This document shows, in pieces, positions 1 to 8,905 of a stretch of DNA of 64,000 nt. The stretch comes from Spirochaetales bacterium (GTDB lineage: Bacteria > Spirochaetota > Spirochaetia > SZUA-6 > RPPD01). Location: the NCBI GenBank assembly GCA_016930675.1, contig JAFGGG010000043.1:1-64000 (forward strand), read 5' to 3'. The position numbers and the translations under genes were made by a program. Position 1 is the first letter of the stretch. Each line of letters begins with the position of its first letter. The notes beneath the pieces are model-generated. The model worked only from the letters and a program-made list of their open reading frames with translations, searched no databases and was not told where the DNA came from.

Positions 1-137
1 AATATAAAATTGTATAATCATTATGGTTAGATTTTTATGTGAGGCATTACTTTTTTTCGGTTAGATTTTTAATGAGGCAATGCGCGCAATTGACTGCTCC
101 TGCCTTTTAAAGTACACTATTAAATAGTTTTTACTTC

Positions 138-374
138 ATGGAGAAACAAATGAATTATAGAGACAGAATCACCATAAACCACGATATTATGCTGGGAAAA
201 CCGGTTATTAAAGGAACCAGGATAACCGTTGAATTAATTCTTAAAAAATTGTCTGAGGGCATGACTATCGAGCAGATTCTATCAGCATATCCGCATTTAA
301 AACGTGAAGATATCCTCGCAGCGCTTTCTTACTCGGCAGACGTAATATCAAAGGAGGAGCTTATTGCCACTTAG
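138..374 (+). CDS. DUF433 family protein (antitoxin-like)
   Basis: 78 aa; 'ITINHDIMLGKPVIKGTRITVELILKKLSEGMTIEQILSAYPHLKREDILAAL' is the typical DUF433 pattern. Confidence 0.9.
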   Translation: MEKQMNYRDRITINHDIMLGKPVIKGTRITVELILKKLSEGMTIEQILSAYPHLKREDILAALSYSADVISKEELIAT

Positions 375-528
375 CATATTGGCAGATGAAAGCGTCGACT
401 TTAGAATTATAGAGTATTTAAGAAATAAAAATCTTAACGTCATATCCGTATTGGAAAAACATAAAGGTATTCCGGATAAAGATATTGAAATAACACCTAA
501 AAAAATCAGAATAAGAGACCTTATTTAG
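364..528 (+). pseudogene. Internally deleted DUF5615 PIN-like toxin partner
   Basis: Overlaps the DUF433 stop; TTG start gives (L)PLSILADESVDFRIIEYLRNKNLNVISVLEKHKGIPDKDIEITPKKIRIRDLI*, 54 aa. N-terminal half is DUF5615-like; the domain core is missing. Confidence 0.6.
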
Positions 529-658
529 GACTCAGTCACTTATGATTCTATATATAAATAACATTACTTCTGAATTCCACTGCATTCTCTGTGCGCTTTG
601 CGTGAAATTATTATCACTTGAAAATTTACTATTTAATCGCTAAAATATTCTTAACGAT

Positions 659-838
659 ATGAAAAAAAAGATCCATATAAGCAGTTTAAAAGCTGAAGAC
701 AAAAACGATACTCGCTATTGGCTTGGAAAATCCGCAGCCGAGCGTTTCGAAGCGCTCGAGATATTACGACAAAGGTTTTTCGGATATGATGAAACTACCC
801 AAAGATTTCAAAGAACTATTGAATATCTTCAACGATAA
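659..838 (+). CDS. Short conserved-type protein upstream of a nucleotidyltransferase (59 aa)
   Basis: MKKKIHISSLKAEDKNDTRYWLGKSAAERFEALEILRQRFFGYDETTQRFQRTIEYLQR*; resembles small partners seen before DUF6036/AbiEii-like nucleotidyltransferases; just under the ORF-track size cut-off. Confidence 0.65.
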   Translation: MKKKIHISSLKAEDKNDTRYWLGKSAAERFEALEILRQRFFGYDETTQRFQRTIEYLQR

Positions 839-1226
839 CCACGTCGAATATTTAATAGTAGGCGGATACGCAGTCGCATATTATGGGTATGTCAGAGCAA
901 CAAACGATATTGATATCTGGATAAGTAACGAGAAATCAAATATACAAAGAGTCATTAAAAGTCTGATGGATTTTGGTTTTCCGAAAGGAGAATTAAAACC
1001 TGATGCTTTTGAAAAAAACGACCGGATAATAAGGATGGGTGTTCCTCCTTTCCGCATCGAGCTTTTAACCGGAGTATCCGGGCTGAATTTCAAGGAAACA
1101 TTTCCTACCAGAAAAATAGTACAAATTGATGATATTGATATTTCGATTATTGATCTGGAACATCTAAAAATCAACAAAAAAGCTGCCGGTAGATATAAAG
1201 ATCTCGATGATCTAGAAAACATATAA
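786..1226 (+). CDS. Nucleotidyltransferase (DUF6036/AbiEii-like)
   Basis: 'VEYLIVGGYAVAYYGYVRATNDIDIWI' NTase motif; start moved from 723 to MMKLPKDFKELL because the 5' part overlaps the 59-aa ORF in another frame. Confidence 0.75.
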   Translation: MMKLPKDFKELLNIFNDNHVEYLIVGGYAVAYYGYVRATNDIDIWISNEKSNIQRVIKSLMDFGFPKGELKPDAFEKNDRIIRMGVPPFRIELLTGVSGLNFKETFPTRKIVQIDDIDISIIDLEHLKINKKAAGRYKDLDDLENI

Positions 1227-1227
1227 A

Positions 1228-4200
1228 TCAAAGCCCCCCGAACAACTCCTCCCACTCCACCTCATGTTCGATATATACCGCCTCACCGCTGCGCAGGGCG
1301 AATAAAAAGCATTCGATCTTTTTATCCGTCAGCTCGGCACAGGCCTTTTTATACAGGGCAAGCTGCAGGGCGTACTCCTGCGGATTAAGCAGCTTATCGG
1401 TTTTGAAATCAAGAACATAGGCCTTGTCTTCCGTTTCAAAGAACAGGTCGATGATCCCGTGGATAAAATAACAGTCGGCTCCCCTCTCCCACTTGTATAA
1501 AAAGGGAAACTCGGTTTCTACTGAGCCGGCCTGCGCCAAAAGCCCGCCGTACCCGGATGAGAAAAAGTTTTGGGCCAGTTTTTGGGCTGCGGCGGCCGTC
1601 TCTGCGCGCAGCTCCTCGGGAATAGCTTCCATATATGCAAGCGGAATTTCCTGCGCCATATCCTGTACGGCGGCCCCGGTTTTAATCCGGGTGTGGATCA
1701 GATAATGACTGAGAATGCCCAAGGCCGCGGCCGCTTTTTCATCGGACAAACGGGCATCGATGGGCAGATCCGGCAGATCGATCGGCTTCACAGCGGCAGC
1801 GCGGTCGGCCATCAGGTTTTTATACAGCAGATTGAGTTCGGTTACGCTGTACTCAATCTGTTTGAACTCACGCTTTTGTTCCGGCAAAGAATGGTATACG
1901 TCTTTGAGCGTGTCCGGATCCGCCGCAGCGGGGCGGCTTACAATCCGAAAGTACTCGTGGCCGGTAAGATCATTGATGATGTGCTTTTTAAACGTAAAGG
2001 CACCGCCCTGCGCTTCCGGATGCGACCCGACGCCCCTGCCCCCCACGCTTTCAGTCCCCGCGCTGTCATACATGCCCAATCCCTGCAAGAGCATATTCAG
2101 ATGAGCATTGGGTGTGGTGCGGTTCTGCCTGTTGTGGCAACCGGAAATTATCAGGTGTGATTCGGCCCTGGTAAGCGCCACGTAAAGCAGGCGTTTTAGT
2201 TCGGCGATCTCTCTTTTTTCATTCTCCTCGCGGCTTATAGCGTAGAAATAGTTATCCGTTCCCAAATTAACCGAAAGCCCGAACCGCGGTGAGATATAAT
2301 AGAGCGCGCTTTTATCCTCACCCTTGCCCTTGTTGCCCGTGTTGGCCAGCACCACAATGGGAAACTCCAAACCTTTGGCCTTGTGAATGGTCATAAGCTG
2401 CACACCCTGCTCATACTCCTTTAGGATCTCCAGGTCCTCCTGCTTTTCATATTTACCCAGATTTTTGCGTACCATATCCAGAAAGCGGCTTAAGCGCCAG
2501 CCCCGGGCGTCGGCCCGTTCGGCCAGGCGAAAAAAATAGTCGTAGTACTCTAAAAAGGTATGAAACTGCGGGTTCTTCAAAATATGATAGCGATAGCCGA
2601 ATCCGTACCAGATATCAAACACAAGCTCGGTAAGCGGAACCCTGTCCGCCTTGGCTTTGATCTGCTCATACCGCTCTCTGCCCGCCTCATATTTTGCCGT
2701 TTCTGCGGGCTCAAGCTCCGCAGCCGCGAAGGGCAGCTCTTCTGCGAGCATAACAGTTACCAGCGCGTCGTCCGACAGATTCACCAGAGGTGAACGCAGC
2801 AGGGCCGCGTAGGCCACCCGGTCCTCCGGATGTACCGCCAGCTGCAGCAGGTTATACATATCATTAATCGGCGCCTCCAAAAACAGGCTCCTCACCCCTT
2901 CGGTGGTATAGGGTATGGAAAACAAACGCAGCATACGCTCGTAAATAATCTGATTGCTGGTAGAACGCATCAGGATCACAAAATCGTTGAAACCGGCGGG
3001 CCTTACGGTTTCACCGTCGCAGACCGGGAACTTTTTTTGTTGCACGGCCCGGGCCAGGAATTCAGCCACCCGAAAGGCCTCGCTCTCATCATTGCCGTAC
3101 TCACTCTCGCTGTCCGGATTGGCGTTATATGTCTTATAGAGGAAATGAACTTCAGGCACAACCCGGTTCGCGTCTTTAGAAGAGCTGAGTTCCTGAAAGC
3201 GGGCCTCATAATCTTCCTGCGCGCTTTGCAGCACGCAGCGGAACAACAGGTTGAAAAAAGCTATCAGCCCGGGCTCGCTGCGGTAATTATTGTGCAATAA
3301 GAGCGCGCTGCCCCCGTAGCGGCACAATTCAGCATGCAGGGCCTTAAACACGCTCACGTCCGCTCCTCTGAAAGCGTAGATGGACTGTTTTTCATCACCC
3401 ACAAATAAAAGTTTATCCTGTTCCAGGTCGGCGGCTTCAGGGATCCGGTCCAGGCTTAGAGTGTTCTTTTCAGCAAGCAGATAGAGCAGCTGTTTTTGCA
3501 GCAGATTGTTGTCCTGGAACTCATCGATCATGATAAAACGGTACTTTGTTTTGTAGTAGCCGCGCAGTCCCTCGTTGCGTCTCAGCGCCTCAACTGCCAT
3601 TTCCGCCACATCATTGAAACTTACCAAACCCAGGCTGCGCTTCCTGGTGTTTACCAGCGTTTGAAACTCGGAGAGCAGGCTGAAGATGTCCCGCAGCTCT
3701 TCGGCTTGCGCCAGACTCTCCAGGACCAGTATGAGTACCTGCTTCGCGGATCTGAACTCGTCAATCAGGGATTTTAAATCTTCAATGGTTTGGGAGCTGC
3801 CGCTCCCTGGTTTTCTGATAACAAGACCTTTTAAAAGCCCCAGCACCTGCTCATACTCACGCCGGGCTACCAGATCCTCTAGGTTTTTTAGCTCCGCTAC
3901 CGCTGCCCGGGCATTGGCAATTGATTTTTTACCGTCCTCCTCAAGCGCGGCTATCTTTGCCGCGCTGTCCGACAGGGCCTTGGTCTGGATTTCAAGCCTT
4001 TGTCGGAGCTCCGCGTACTGCGCGGCATGCATTTCAGTGAAATCAAATTCACGGGCCAGATTAAAATAAGACTCGGCCAGAGGCTGTAAAAATTCAAACA
4101 GCACTCGTTCGAAACCGTGCCGCCGCAGCAGCACAGCCAATCCCGGCTCCTGCCAGCGCCTAAGCAGAAAATCAAGACTTACTTCAGACAGAGCCTGTGA

Positions 4201-4569
4201 GAGCTCCGCAGCTTCGTATGAAAAATCAGCGGCCAGCCCGAAGAGCTCGCCGGCGTTTCTTACGATCTGAGCGCAGAAGCTGTCCAGTGTGGATATCTGA
4301 GCTCTGCTGAAATCCTTAAGCTGCTCTTGAATTAATGGATCCCGTTCCTGTTTCAGCCTGCGGTATATTTTCTCATACATCTCGGCCGCGGCTTTTTTGG
4401 TAAAGGTCAGAGTAAGAATCTCATCCACACGGGCCTTTTTGTTTTTAAGCAGCCAAAGGTAGCGCTCGGCCAGAACCGAAGTCTTACCCGCTCCCGCGCC
4501 CGCCATCACAACCGTGTTCATTGCCGAACGGATTGCCTTCTGCTGTTCCTTATCAAAGCGGATGTTCAC
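1228..4569 (-). CDS. UvrD/RecB-family ATP-dependent helicase-nuclease (AddA-like)
   Basis: Walker A 'VVMAGAGAGKTSVLAERYLWLL', 'IDEFQDNN', 'FVGDEKQSIYAFRGAD', 'LMTIHKAKGLEFPIVV', 'VALTRAE'; C-terminal 'YVLDFKTDK...QLALYKKA' RecB-type nuclease. Confidence 0.92.
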   Translation of the reverse strand: MNIRFDKEQQKAIRSAMNTVVMAGAGAGKTSVLAERYLWLLKNKKARVDEILTLTFTKKAAAEMYEKIYRRLKQERDPLIQEQLKDFSRAQISTLDSFCAQIVRNAGELFGLAADFSYEAAELSQALSEVSLDFLLRRWQEPGLAVLLRRHGFERVLFEFLQPLAESYFNLAREFDFTEMHAAQYAELRQRLEIQTKALSDSAAKIAALEEDGKKSIANARAAVAELKNLEDLVARREYEQVLGLLKGLVIRKPGSGSSQTIEDLKSLIDEFRSAKQVLILVLESLAQAEELRDIFSLLSEFQTLVNTRKRSLGLVSFNDVAEMAVEALRRNEGLRGYYKTKYRFIMIDEFQDNNLLQKQLLYLLAEKNTLSLDRIPEAADLEQDKLLFVGDEKQSIYAFRGADVSVFKALHAELCRYGGSALLLHNNYRSEPGLIAFFNLLFRCVLQSAQEDYEARFQELSSSKDANRVVPEVHFLYKTYNANPDSESEYGNDESEAFRVAEFLARAVQQKKFPVCDGETVRPAGFNDFVILMRSTSNQIIYERMLRLFSIPYTTEGVRSLFLEAPINDMYNLLQLAVHPEDRVAYAALLRSPLVNLSDDALVTVMLAEELPFAAAELEPAETAKYEAGRERYEQIKAKADRVPLTELVFDIWYGFGYRYHILKNPQFHTFLEYYDYFFRLAERADARGWRLSRFLDMVRKNLGKYEKQEDLEILKEYEQGVQLMTIHKAKGLEFPIVVLANTGNKGKGEDKSALYYISPRFGLSVNLGTDNYFYAISREENEKREIAELKRLLYVALTRAESHLIISGCHNRQNRTTPNAHLNMLLQGLGMYDSAGTESVGGRGVGSHPEAQGGAFTFKKHIINDLTGHEYFRIVSRPAAADPDTLKDVYHSLPEQKREFKQIEYSVTELNLLYKNLMADRAAAVKPIDLPDLPIDARLSDEKAAAALGILSHYLIHTRIKTGAAVQDMAQEIPLAYMEAIPEELRAETAAAAQKLAQNFFSSGYGGLLAQAGSVETEFPFLYKWERGADCYFIHGIIDLFFETEDKAYVLDFKTDKLLNPQEYALQLALYKKACAELTDKKIECFLFALRSGEAVYIEHEVEWEELFGGL

Positions 4570-4598
4570 TTGTCTGTCCTTACAGAGTACTCCCTGTC

Positions 4599-5318
4599 TT
4601 ATTTTTCATGCAGTCTGTGGAACGCATAAATACCGATATAGGTGATCAAAATAAAAAATCCCACGCTTAACGAAAAAAGCAGGGCCTTCAGGTAAAAAAG
4701 ATTCCCCACTATTTCTTTTAAGGAGATAAACGGATATATCATAATATCCGTGCTGTTTAAGCGCACGAACCTTCCCAGATAAATACCGAATCCGCTTAAG
4801 ATGCACGCTCCGAGCACGATAATCCAGCCCGCACGTTTACCATAGAGTTTCTCGAAAACCTGATGCACAAACAGCAAAGAAAACAGCCCGATCAGATGTC
4901 CCATAATGGCGAAGGCAGCGTTGAGAATGATATCGTACCAGATCAGAGCGTTGGCCGTAACCAGCTCGTTCATATCCCGGTAATACATGCCCATACGAAT
5001 CAGGTGCACCACGTCGGTAAGGATGTAGGGCGCATTAGGATAAAACACAAGCCAGAGAAAACTTAAGATCACGGTTATGATCCGCGTGGGCCGCGAGGAT
5101 TTTTCTCCGCTGTACAGCCAGAGAATAACCAGTGAAATCCCGAAGGGTATCCAGGCTAAAAACAGGTTCCAGATCAGAAACAGGTAGATATAGCTTCCGG
5201 TAAACAGGATGCGCACCGCTAAAAAGGCCGCGCAGCCGGCGGAAGACAGGAGCAGCAGGAAAAACAGGTCTCTCAGTTTCTTTTTGGAATAGCACTCGAT
5301 CACTGTGCCGTTTAACAT
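4599..5318 (-). CDS. DUF1361 membrane protein
   Basis: Multi-TM; 'WLVFYPNAPYILTDVVHL' signature. Confidence 0.8.
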   Translation of the reverse strand: MLNGTVIECYSKKKLRDLFFLLLLSSAGCAAFLAVRILFTGSYIYLFLIWNLFLAWIPFGISLVILWLYSGEKSSRPTRIITVILSFLWLVFYPNAPYILTDVVHLIRMGMYYRDMNELVTANALIWYDIILNAAFAIMGHLIGLFSLLFVHQVFEKLYGKRAGWIIVLGACILSGFGIYLGRFVRLNSTDIMIYPFISLKEIVGNLFYLKALLFSLSVGFFILITYIGIYAFHRLHEK

Positions 5319-5525
5319 CTGGCTTAACCTTTCCGTACGCGGTAATGGTACTCCTATTAATAACTTAAATTGCCCAACTAATCCAGAGATTAAAGGGCAA
5401 AAATAATGGTAAAATCAAAATTCACCAACTATTATCCTTTCAGAGCTTTACATTCCCGGCGGTTTTTAAATATAGTACAACCAGGCGTCTGAAGACCTGT
5501 AACCCTGAGGACCGGAAAGATTTTT

Positions 5526-7061
5526 ATGAGAAAAAAAACCATTCTGATCTGGTTTATATTTTGTCTGCTTATCTCTTTTCCTCTGCGGGCCGATATCTCC
5601 GTTGCTCCCGAAGCGTGGGACCTCGGAGCCGTAAACAGCACCAGCATACTCAGTAAAGAAATAACCATTGCCAACAGCGGATCACAGCCTGTAACAGTCT
5701 CTATAGTGGAGACCTGCGACTGCCTTTATCCGGATGTAAAAGAGATCAAACTCCAATCCGGAGACAGTCGGAAGATCGTCCTTTTCTTTGATCCTGCTGA
5801 AGAACAGGGCGCTGTTGAGAAACTCCTTATAATAGAAAACACATCGTCTGCACAGGAAAAAATACTTTTTACCCTGCACGCCGACGTGAACAGCGGGAGC
5901 GCGGAAATTAAGGCGTCTCCCGCGGCCGAGCCGCAAAGCACGCCCACAGAAACGGAAACAGCGGAGAACCACACCCGGGTTTCCGACTCCGGCACTCCGG
6001 ATAATCTCACCGTTTACCTCTATTACAGCTTCGGCTGCAAGTCCTGCGAACGGCTGCTTACCTCATTTTTCCCGATAGTCGAACAAAAACTTGGCATCAC
6101 ACTCACAATTATCAAAAGGGATATTCTGCAGGCAGCGAGTATGCGGGAGTATGAATCCAAACTGCAGCAGTTGGGTGCTTCCATGCGCGAATTCCCGGCT
6201 CTGCTGCTCGGAAGCACGCTGCTGCAGGGCGAGCAGGAAATACGCTCAGGCACGGCTACAGCCGCAGCAAGCGCGCTGGAACGGTCCGCCGGCCCGTCCG
6301 AAAAACCGGCGGACGCTGCCTCTGAAAAACAGAAGGTGCTTCCGGAACTGCTGTTTTTCCCGGTTTTGGCCGCGGGCCTCGCCGACGGTATTAATCCTTG
6401 CGCTTTTTCAACGCTTATCTTCCTTATAGTGAGTCTGGCTTATGTGGGCAGACGTAAAAGCTCTATTCTGCTTACGGGAATCTTTTTTACCGTCGCCGTG
6501 TTTATCACCTACTATCTTGTAGGAGTAATCGGGACGAATTTCATTTATTTTTTCAGATCACTGCCTTTTGCCGCAGAAATCTTTATCGGGTTCAAAATAG
6601 TGATCATTATTTTACTGTTGGTATTCGCAGGATTGAGTATTTATGATGTTGTTTTAATTGCCCAGGGACGTACCAGAGAAATGGTTCTGCAGCTTCCAAA
6701 AAGCATCAAACAGCGTATTCACAAGTCGGTAAGAGCATATGTTTCCTCTCTGGCGCTGATTTCGGGAGCATTATTATTGGGGTTCTATGTTTCAGTGTTT
6801 GAGCTGGCCTGCACAGGTCAGATTTACTTTCCCGTTATTGCCGCTCTGGCCCAGACAGAAAGCAATGTTTCCACCTATTTTTATCTGGTCATCTATAATA
6901 TTGGCTTTATATTACCATTACTGCTGGTCTTTATTTTTATTTATTCGGGTGTAAGTTCGGAAAAGATAACTTCGGTTTTTCAGAAGCATATGGGAGTGGT
7001 CAAAATAATACTGGCGGTTGTGTTTGTTTTATTGGCTGTATTTATAATAGTTTTTACCTAA
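5526..7061 (+). CDS. DUF1573 + thioredoxin-like + DsbD/CcdA-like membrane fusion
   Basis: Signal peptide; DUF1573 'VETCDCLYPDV'; CxxC 'YSFGCKSCERLL'; membrane 'ADGINPCAFSTLIFLIVSLAYVG'. Confidence 0.8.
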   Translation: MRKKTILIWFIFCLLISFPLRADISVAPEAWDLGAVNSTSILSKEITIANSGSQPVTVSIVETCDCLYPDVKEIKLQSGDSRKIVLFFDPAEEQGAVEKLLIIENTSSAQEKILFTLHADVNSGSAEIKASPAAEPQSTPTETETAENHTRVSDSGTPDNLTVYLYYSFGCKSCERLLTSFFPIVEQKLGITLTIIKRDILQAASMREYESKLQQLGASMREFPALLLGSTLLQGEQEIRSGTATAAASALERSAGPSEKPADAASEKQKVLPELLFFPVLAAGLADGINPCAFSTLIFLIVSLAYVGRRKSSILLTGIFFTVAVFITYYLVGVIGTNFIYFFRSLPFAAEIFIGFKIVIIILLLVFAGLSIYDVVLIAQGRTREMVLQLPKSIKQRIHKSVRAYVSSLALISGALLLGFYVSVFELACTGQIYFPVIAALAQTESNVSTYFYLVIYNIGFILPLLLVFIFIYSGVSSEKITSVFQKHMGVVKIILAVVFVLLAVFIIVFT

Positions 7062-7076
7062 ATTATTTCCACTTAT

Positions 7077-7135
7077 CAAGATCAACATGCCACCGGTAAA
7101 GCTGGCGGCTTTTTCGGAAGTAAAGCCGCCTTAAT
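7077..7135. repeat. Dispersed hairpin repeat family 2, short copy; terminator-like
   Basis: acatgccaccggtaaagctggcggctttttcggaagtaaagccgcc; 9-bp stem GGCGGCTTT/AAAGCCGCC; shares GGCGGCTTTTTCGGAAGTAAA with the other copies. Confidence 0.6.
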
Positions 7136-8051
7136 AATATTCATACACTATATACAACCGCACTCCTTCATCATCGTGGTATGTTTTTTTTATTATTTTT
7201 TCACCGGAATCATATTTATAAATGAAATAACAAAAAACCCTGCCGTTTTCATCCTGCCTCTGATCTTTAATGATCCTTCCGTCAAGATCATATTCCTTTA
7301 CGTCTATAGATCTTTTTTCGCCATTAATATATTCGGTTTCTTTAATGCTTCTTCCTTTGTCATCGTATTCGATTTCTTTCTGTAAAAGGCGTTCCCCTTT
7401 TTGTACTGCATATTCGGTCAACACTGCGACATTACAGCCTTCACCGTAAGCATATTCCGTGTAAGTCAGAACACATTTATTTTTCTCATCATACCATTCC
7501 ACACTGATTAGATTGTTCTTGGCGTCGTATGTGTTTTTATACAGGTGTGAATACACTATTCTGCCCGGCGGCTCTAAATAGCCATTACCATTAATGCAAC
7601 TATGTTTTATCGCCTTTATTATATTGTTCCGATCGTCATATTCATATTCCCAATACAAGATTGTCATCCATGAACCGTTTTCTAATGCCGTCCAGCTGAA
7701 GTTGATTTCCTTTATTACATTACCCTTTGCGTCGTACTCGAAAACCGTTTTTGTTTGGGAAAACTCACGTCCCTCTCGTGCCCACAACTCTTCAATTAAA
7801 TACCCCAGATCGTTATATTTATATGTTGCAGTACAGGTGGTGTTTGAATCGCTTTCAAAGCTTACTTTTTTACTTACTCTTTTGTTCGCGTCGTATTCGT
7901 ATCTATTTTCCCATTCCAGCCTTCCGCCGGGAAGGTACTGGGCCTCTCGTTTTAATAATCCTGATCCGTTCGTGCCGGTGCTTTGGGTATACGCAAAGAA
8001 TATATGCAATAAGCAAAATGGTACAATGCAAAGGATTTTTCTCATACTCAT
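7131..8051 (-). CDS. YD/RHS-like repeat secreted protein
   Basis: Start moved to MSMRKILCIVPFCLLHIFFAYTQS (signal peptide); repeated 'EYDxxGxxIKE' units; the longer ORF extension runs through a dispersed repeat. Confidence 0.65.
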   Translation of the reverse strand: MSMRKILCIVPFCLLHIFFAYTQSTGTNGSGLLKREAQYLPGGRLEWENRYEYDANKRVSKKVSFESDSNTTCTATYKYNDLGYLIEELWAREGREFSQTKTVFEYDAKGNVIKEINFSWTALENGSWMTILYWEYEYDDRNNIIKAIKHSCINGNGYLEPPGRIVYSHLYKNTYDAKNNLISVEWYDEKNKCVLTYTEYAYGEGCNVAVLTEYAVQKGERLLQKEIEYDDKGRSIKETEYINGEKRSIDVKEYDLDGRIIKDQRQDENGRVFCYFIYKYDSGEKIIKKTYHDDEGVRLYIVYEYY

Positions 8052-8092
8052 ACTAATATATTCTAAATTATCAAATCCAAAAATCAAGCAAT

Positions 8093-8222
8093 AAACATAC
8101 CACCAGCAAAGCTGGTGGTATGTAAGGGAGCACCCCATAGGGGTGCAAGGTGGGAGAAAAAGCCACCGCTCAGTCAGCATCTTTTCAACCACCACCATAG
8201 GTGGCGGCTGTTTCAGAAGTAA
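8093..8222. repeat. Dispersed hairpin repeat family 2, long copy
   Basis: Successive hairpins: ACATACCACCAGC-aaa-GCTGGTGGTATGT (13-bp perfect stem), GCACCCC-ata-GGGGTGC, GGTGG..CCACC, CCACC-ata-GGTGG; aligns with 58971-59088. Confidence 0.8.
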
Positions 8223-8277
8223 ATTACTAAATATTATAATTTATATTTGATCAAACAACCGTGATATTCTTTGGACA

Positions 8278-8306
8278 TTGACAACCTCCTTAAATACACA
8301 TATGCT
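8278..8306 (+). promoter_or_regulatory. Sigma70-like promoter for the 8339 operon
   Basis: TTGACA-17 bp-TATGCT. Confidence 0.5.
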
Positions 8307-8338
8307 TTTATAAAAAGTTAATCAAAAGGAGTAATAAA

Positions 8339-8905
8339 ATGAAAAAATACATTATATTACTGCTGATAATCATTATGCCCTTCTCCTGCAAAAGCATTCC
8401 CGAACCTGAAAACGAATCCGACTCTCTGATTATCGGCAGTGTGGTCTGGGATTTTCCGGACGGTCTTTTCCAATTGGAACCCAGGACACTTCGGAATAAT
8501 ATTACGATTGCTTTTGTCAATCTCACTACCTCTGAACAATTTAAAGTTAATACTTCAGACGGTTATTTCAATTTTATATGCAACGGTAATGATAAGTTTA
8601 TGCTGCAATACGTAATGTATCAAGACCCCTCCCCCGCTAAAAGCTATACGGTTAGTTACCCATTAAATCTCCGGATCGACAGCAAACCAAGGAAAATAAT
8701 ATATGTCGGCCACATACTAATAACATTTGCCAGCCCCGGAATATCGGAAGCAAAAGAAGGAGACGCGATGATAACCACATCATGGCGTTTCAGAGAAAAT
8801 TATGTTATTGAGAATAAAATAGAAGATGCTAAAGCATATGTAGCGGATAATGACGGCAATAATGTATGGAGAGATTACACCATATTGAATTTATATGAAA
8901 AGTAA
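8339..8905 (+). CDS. Hypothetical lipoprotein
   Basis: MKKYIILLLIIIMPFSCKS lipobox; 11-nt overlap with the next gene. Confidence 0.7.
   Translation: MKKYIILLLIIIMPFSCKSIPEPENESDSLIIGSVVWDFPDGLFQLEPRTLRNNITIAFVNLTTSEQFKVNTSDGYFNFICNGNDKFMLQYVMYQDPSPAKSYTVSYPLNLRIDSKPRKIIYVGHILITFASPGISEAKEGDAMITTSWRFRENYVIENKIEDAKAYVADNDGNNVWRDYTILNLYEK

Noticed and set aside
881-1255. Minus-strand ORF opposite the nucleotidyltransferase
   Set aside because: Antisense to a recognisable NTase; composition is a low-quality frame shadow.
1570-2160. Plus-strand ORFs (1493-4069 series) opposite the AddA-like gene
   Set aside because: All lie antisense to a clear helicase-nuclease and show no domain motifs.
7131-8198. 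Full-length 355-aa start for the YD-repeat protein
   Set aside because: The first ~49 aa are translation of dispersed repeat family 2; a signal peptide begins at 8051.
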